Part shown: positions 5,850 to 6,797 of the stretch, in pieces
Layout of the letters: the number at the start of each line of letters is the position of its first letter
How positions within the stretch are numbered: the first letter of the stretch is position 1
Notes under the pieces: generated by a model
Databases searched by the model: none
What the model saw: only the letters and a program-made list of their open reading frames with translations
What the model was told of the DNA's origin: nothing
Translations under genes and position numbers: made by a program
Assembly: GCA_934871445.1 (NCBI GenBank)
Contig: CAKXBD010000113.1
Span: 1-6,797 of the forward strand
Length of the DNA stretch: 6,797 nt
Source: an uncultured bacterium
Lineage (GTDB): Bacteria > Bacillota > Clostridia > Christensenellales > Borkfalkiaceae
Direction: 5' to 3'

Positions 5850-6797
5850 ATGAAACGAAGAACAAAAAATTTGACGTCCGTTTTTTGCGGCGCCGTCTTT
5901 GCCTTGGCTCTCATTGCGGGAGGCTCGTTTATTGCGTCGGAATTGAAAGAAGTTCCCGCCGCTGCAGCGTCGCATGGGGTAAAAATTTCTGCGGACGATT
6001 TTGATGATACATCATTTACGCTTTCTTCCTCTACTGCCGAGGCCGGAGGGCTTCTCTATTCGTTTGCGGGCGCAGAAAGTCTTTCTCTCACCGGACAAAC
6101 GGGACTTGCTATACGGGTGAAAAATCTTTCGGCCGAGGAATATAAAATCAATCAATTCCGTGTATATACAAAGGATTCTCCCATTGTATATTCTCCCTAC
6201 AATTCGACGATCCCTTTTCTTTGGATGAGCGGAGGGATCACGGAAACCTCGCATAATGCCCGCTATCTTATCATTCCTGCAAATTTCGACGGATATATGC
6301 TTCTTCCCTTCGATCAAATGGTCGTTATCCGAAACTCGTCAAATACATGGGATTGGAATGCAAGAACGCATTTAAGTGCGGAGGGAGAAGGAGACAATGC
6401 ACTGCCGACGGGAAAATGTGATCAGGTCGCTTTCTTTTCTTTGGCCTCTACGCAGGGAAAAGAGCTCATGTTCGGAGTACATACGACATATATCAAGCAG
6501 GAAGGCGATTATATAAAGGGCGAAGGAACGACGGTCGATTTACAAACGGCGGCAAAACCGAGCAGTGAACCGTTGATGACGGTCGCTTCCGTAACGTCGC
6601 TTACATGCAATTTTTCGGGGGACGAACACGTGTGTTTTTCCTCGCCGTCAAAGAGTGTTCCTTACGGTTATAGCCTGACGATTCCCGCAACCTTCGATTT
6701 TGGCTATGCACATGGAAGTGTGACAATAGGTGAAGGGGATGAAAAAATTGTGCAAGAAAGTTTACAGATAAAAAATATTTATAAACAAGATACCGTT
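5850..6797 (+). CDS. Secreted protein with carbohydrate-binding-like module, 3'-truncated
   Basis: The frame from ATG at 5850 stays open for 316 codons to the window edge, so the C-terminus and any catalytic domain are outside. AAGGAG at 5836-5841 with an 8-base spacer supports the start, one base after the TAA of the previous gene. Residues 1-40 form a signal peptide: MKRRTK, hydrophobic core 10-29, likely cleavage after PAAAA. Residues about 45-212 look like a beta-sandwich module: the strand GLAIRVKN (85-92), then the motif NFDGYMLLPF (145-154) in the same F-x-G-x-x-x-x-P-F form as in the 1613-3055 protein, then a late strand at about 203-212. From about 243 a second, different domain begins; its VPYGYSLTIP (270-279) and GYAHGSVTIGEG (285-296) weakly recall InlB-type bacterial repeats or an Ig-like fold. 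Function beyond probable glycan binding at the surface cannot be stated. The existence of the gene is secure; the domain calls are tentative. Confidence 0.72.
   Translation, partial: MKRRTKNLTSVFCGAVFALALIAGGSFIASELKEVPAAAASHGVKISADDFDDTSFTLSSSTAEAGGLLYSFAGAESLSLTGQTGLAIRVKNLSAEEYKINQFRVYTKDSPIVYSPYNSTIPFLWMSGGITETSHNARYLIIPANFDGYMLLPFDQMVVIRNSSNTWDWNARTHLSAEGEGDNALPTGKCDQVAFFSLASTQGKELMFGVHTTYIKQEGDYIKGEGTTVDLQTAAKPSSEPLMTVASVTSLTCNFSGDEHVCFSSPSKSVPYGYSLTIPATFDFGYAHGSVTIGEGDEKIVQESLQIKNIYKQDTV

Noticed and set aside
5846..5910. A terminator between the BNR gene and the next gene, suggested by A- and T-runs
   Set aside because: There is only one base between the genes and no GC-rich stem before the T-run; the T-run at about 5880 is inside the signal-peptide codons of the next gene.
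1..6797. CRISPR array, tRNA/rRNA, insertion sequence or phage elements
   Set aside because: No spaced direct repeats, clover-leaf or rRNA signature, transposase motifs or terminal inverted repeats were seen; nearly every base is in one of six co-directional genes.

Overview
The window looks like part of a carbohydrate-utilisation locus from a low-to-mid G+C, monoderm anaerobe of the Clostridia type, probably from a gut. The signs are strong AGGAGG-type ribosome binding sites before every complete gene, a TTG start, a lipobox protein, a sugar-ABC-type solute-binding protein, and a C-terminal 'GCGS + hydrophobic + KK/RRK' tail of the kind I associate with uncultured gut Clostridia (Christensenellales-like lineages). 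The phylum is a fair inference; the family is only a guess.

Layout: all six genes lie on the + strand and read as one tightly packed operon that enters from the left and leaves on the right. (1) 1-662 is the C-terminal part of an ABC-transporter solute-binding protein. (2) 681-1616 is a cytoplasmic nucleoside hydrolase (IUNH family). (3) 1613-3055 is a secreted protein with two carbohydrate-binding-like beta-sandwich segments and no recognised catalytic domain; it starts at TTG, overlapping the previous stop. (4) 3052-4242 is a lipoprotein with a GH43-like beta-propeller; its ATG overlaps the previous TGA. (5) 4247-5848 is a secreted BNR/Asp-box (sialidase-like) propeller with an Ig-like domain and a C-terminal anchor-like tail. 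(6) From 5850 to the right edge runs the start of another secreted protein, with a binding module related in motif to those of gene 3; it is open at 316 codons. There is no intergenic gap longer than 18 bases, no terminator and no convincing internal promoter, so the genes are probably co-transcribed and largely translationally coupled.

How they may work together: the surface lipoprotein propeller, the BNR propeller and the two module-bearing secreted proteins would bind and possibly trim a host, plant or microbial glycan. The solute-binding protein would capture released sugars for an ABC importer encoded upstream, outside the window. The nucleoside hydrolase would split an N-glycosidic or related bond inside the cell. 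That last link is unusual and suggests either that the imported ligand is nucleoside-like or glycosylamine-like, or that this IUNH-fold enzyme has a different substrate.

The most interesting points are: the repeated F-x-G-x-x-x-x-P-[FW] module motif in genes 3 and 6; the LPXTG-less Cys-containing tail of gene 5; the apparent loss of canonical catalytic residues in both propellers; and the nucleoside hydrolase embedded among secreted glycan-active genes.
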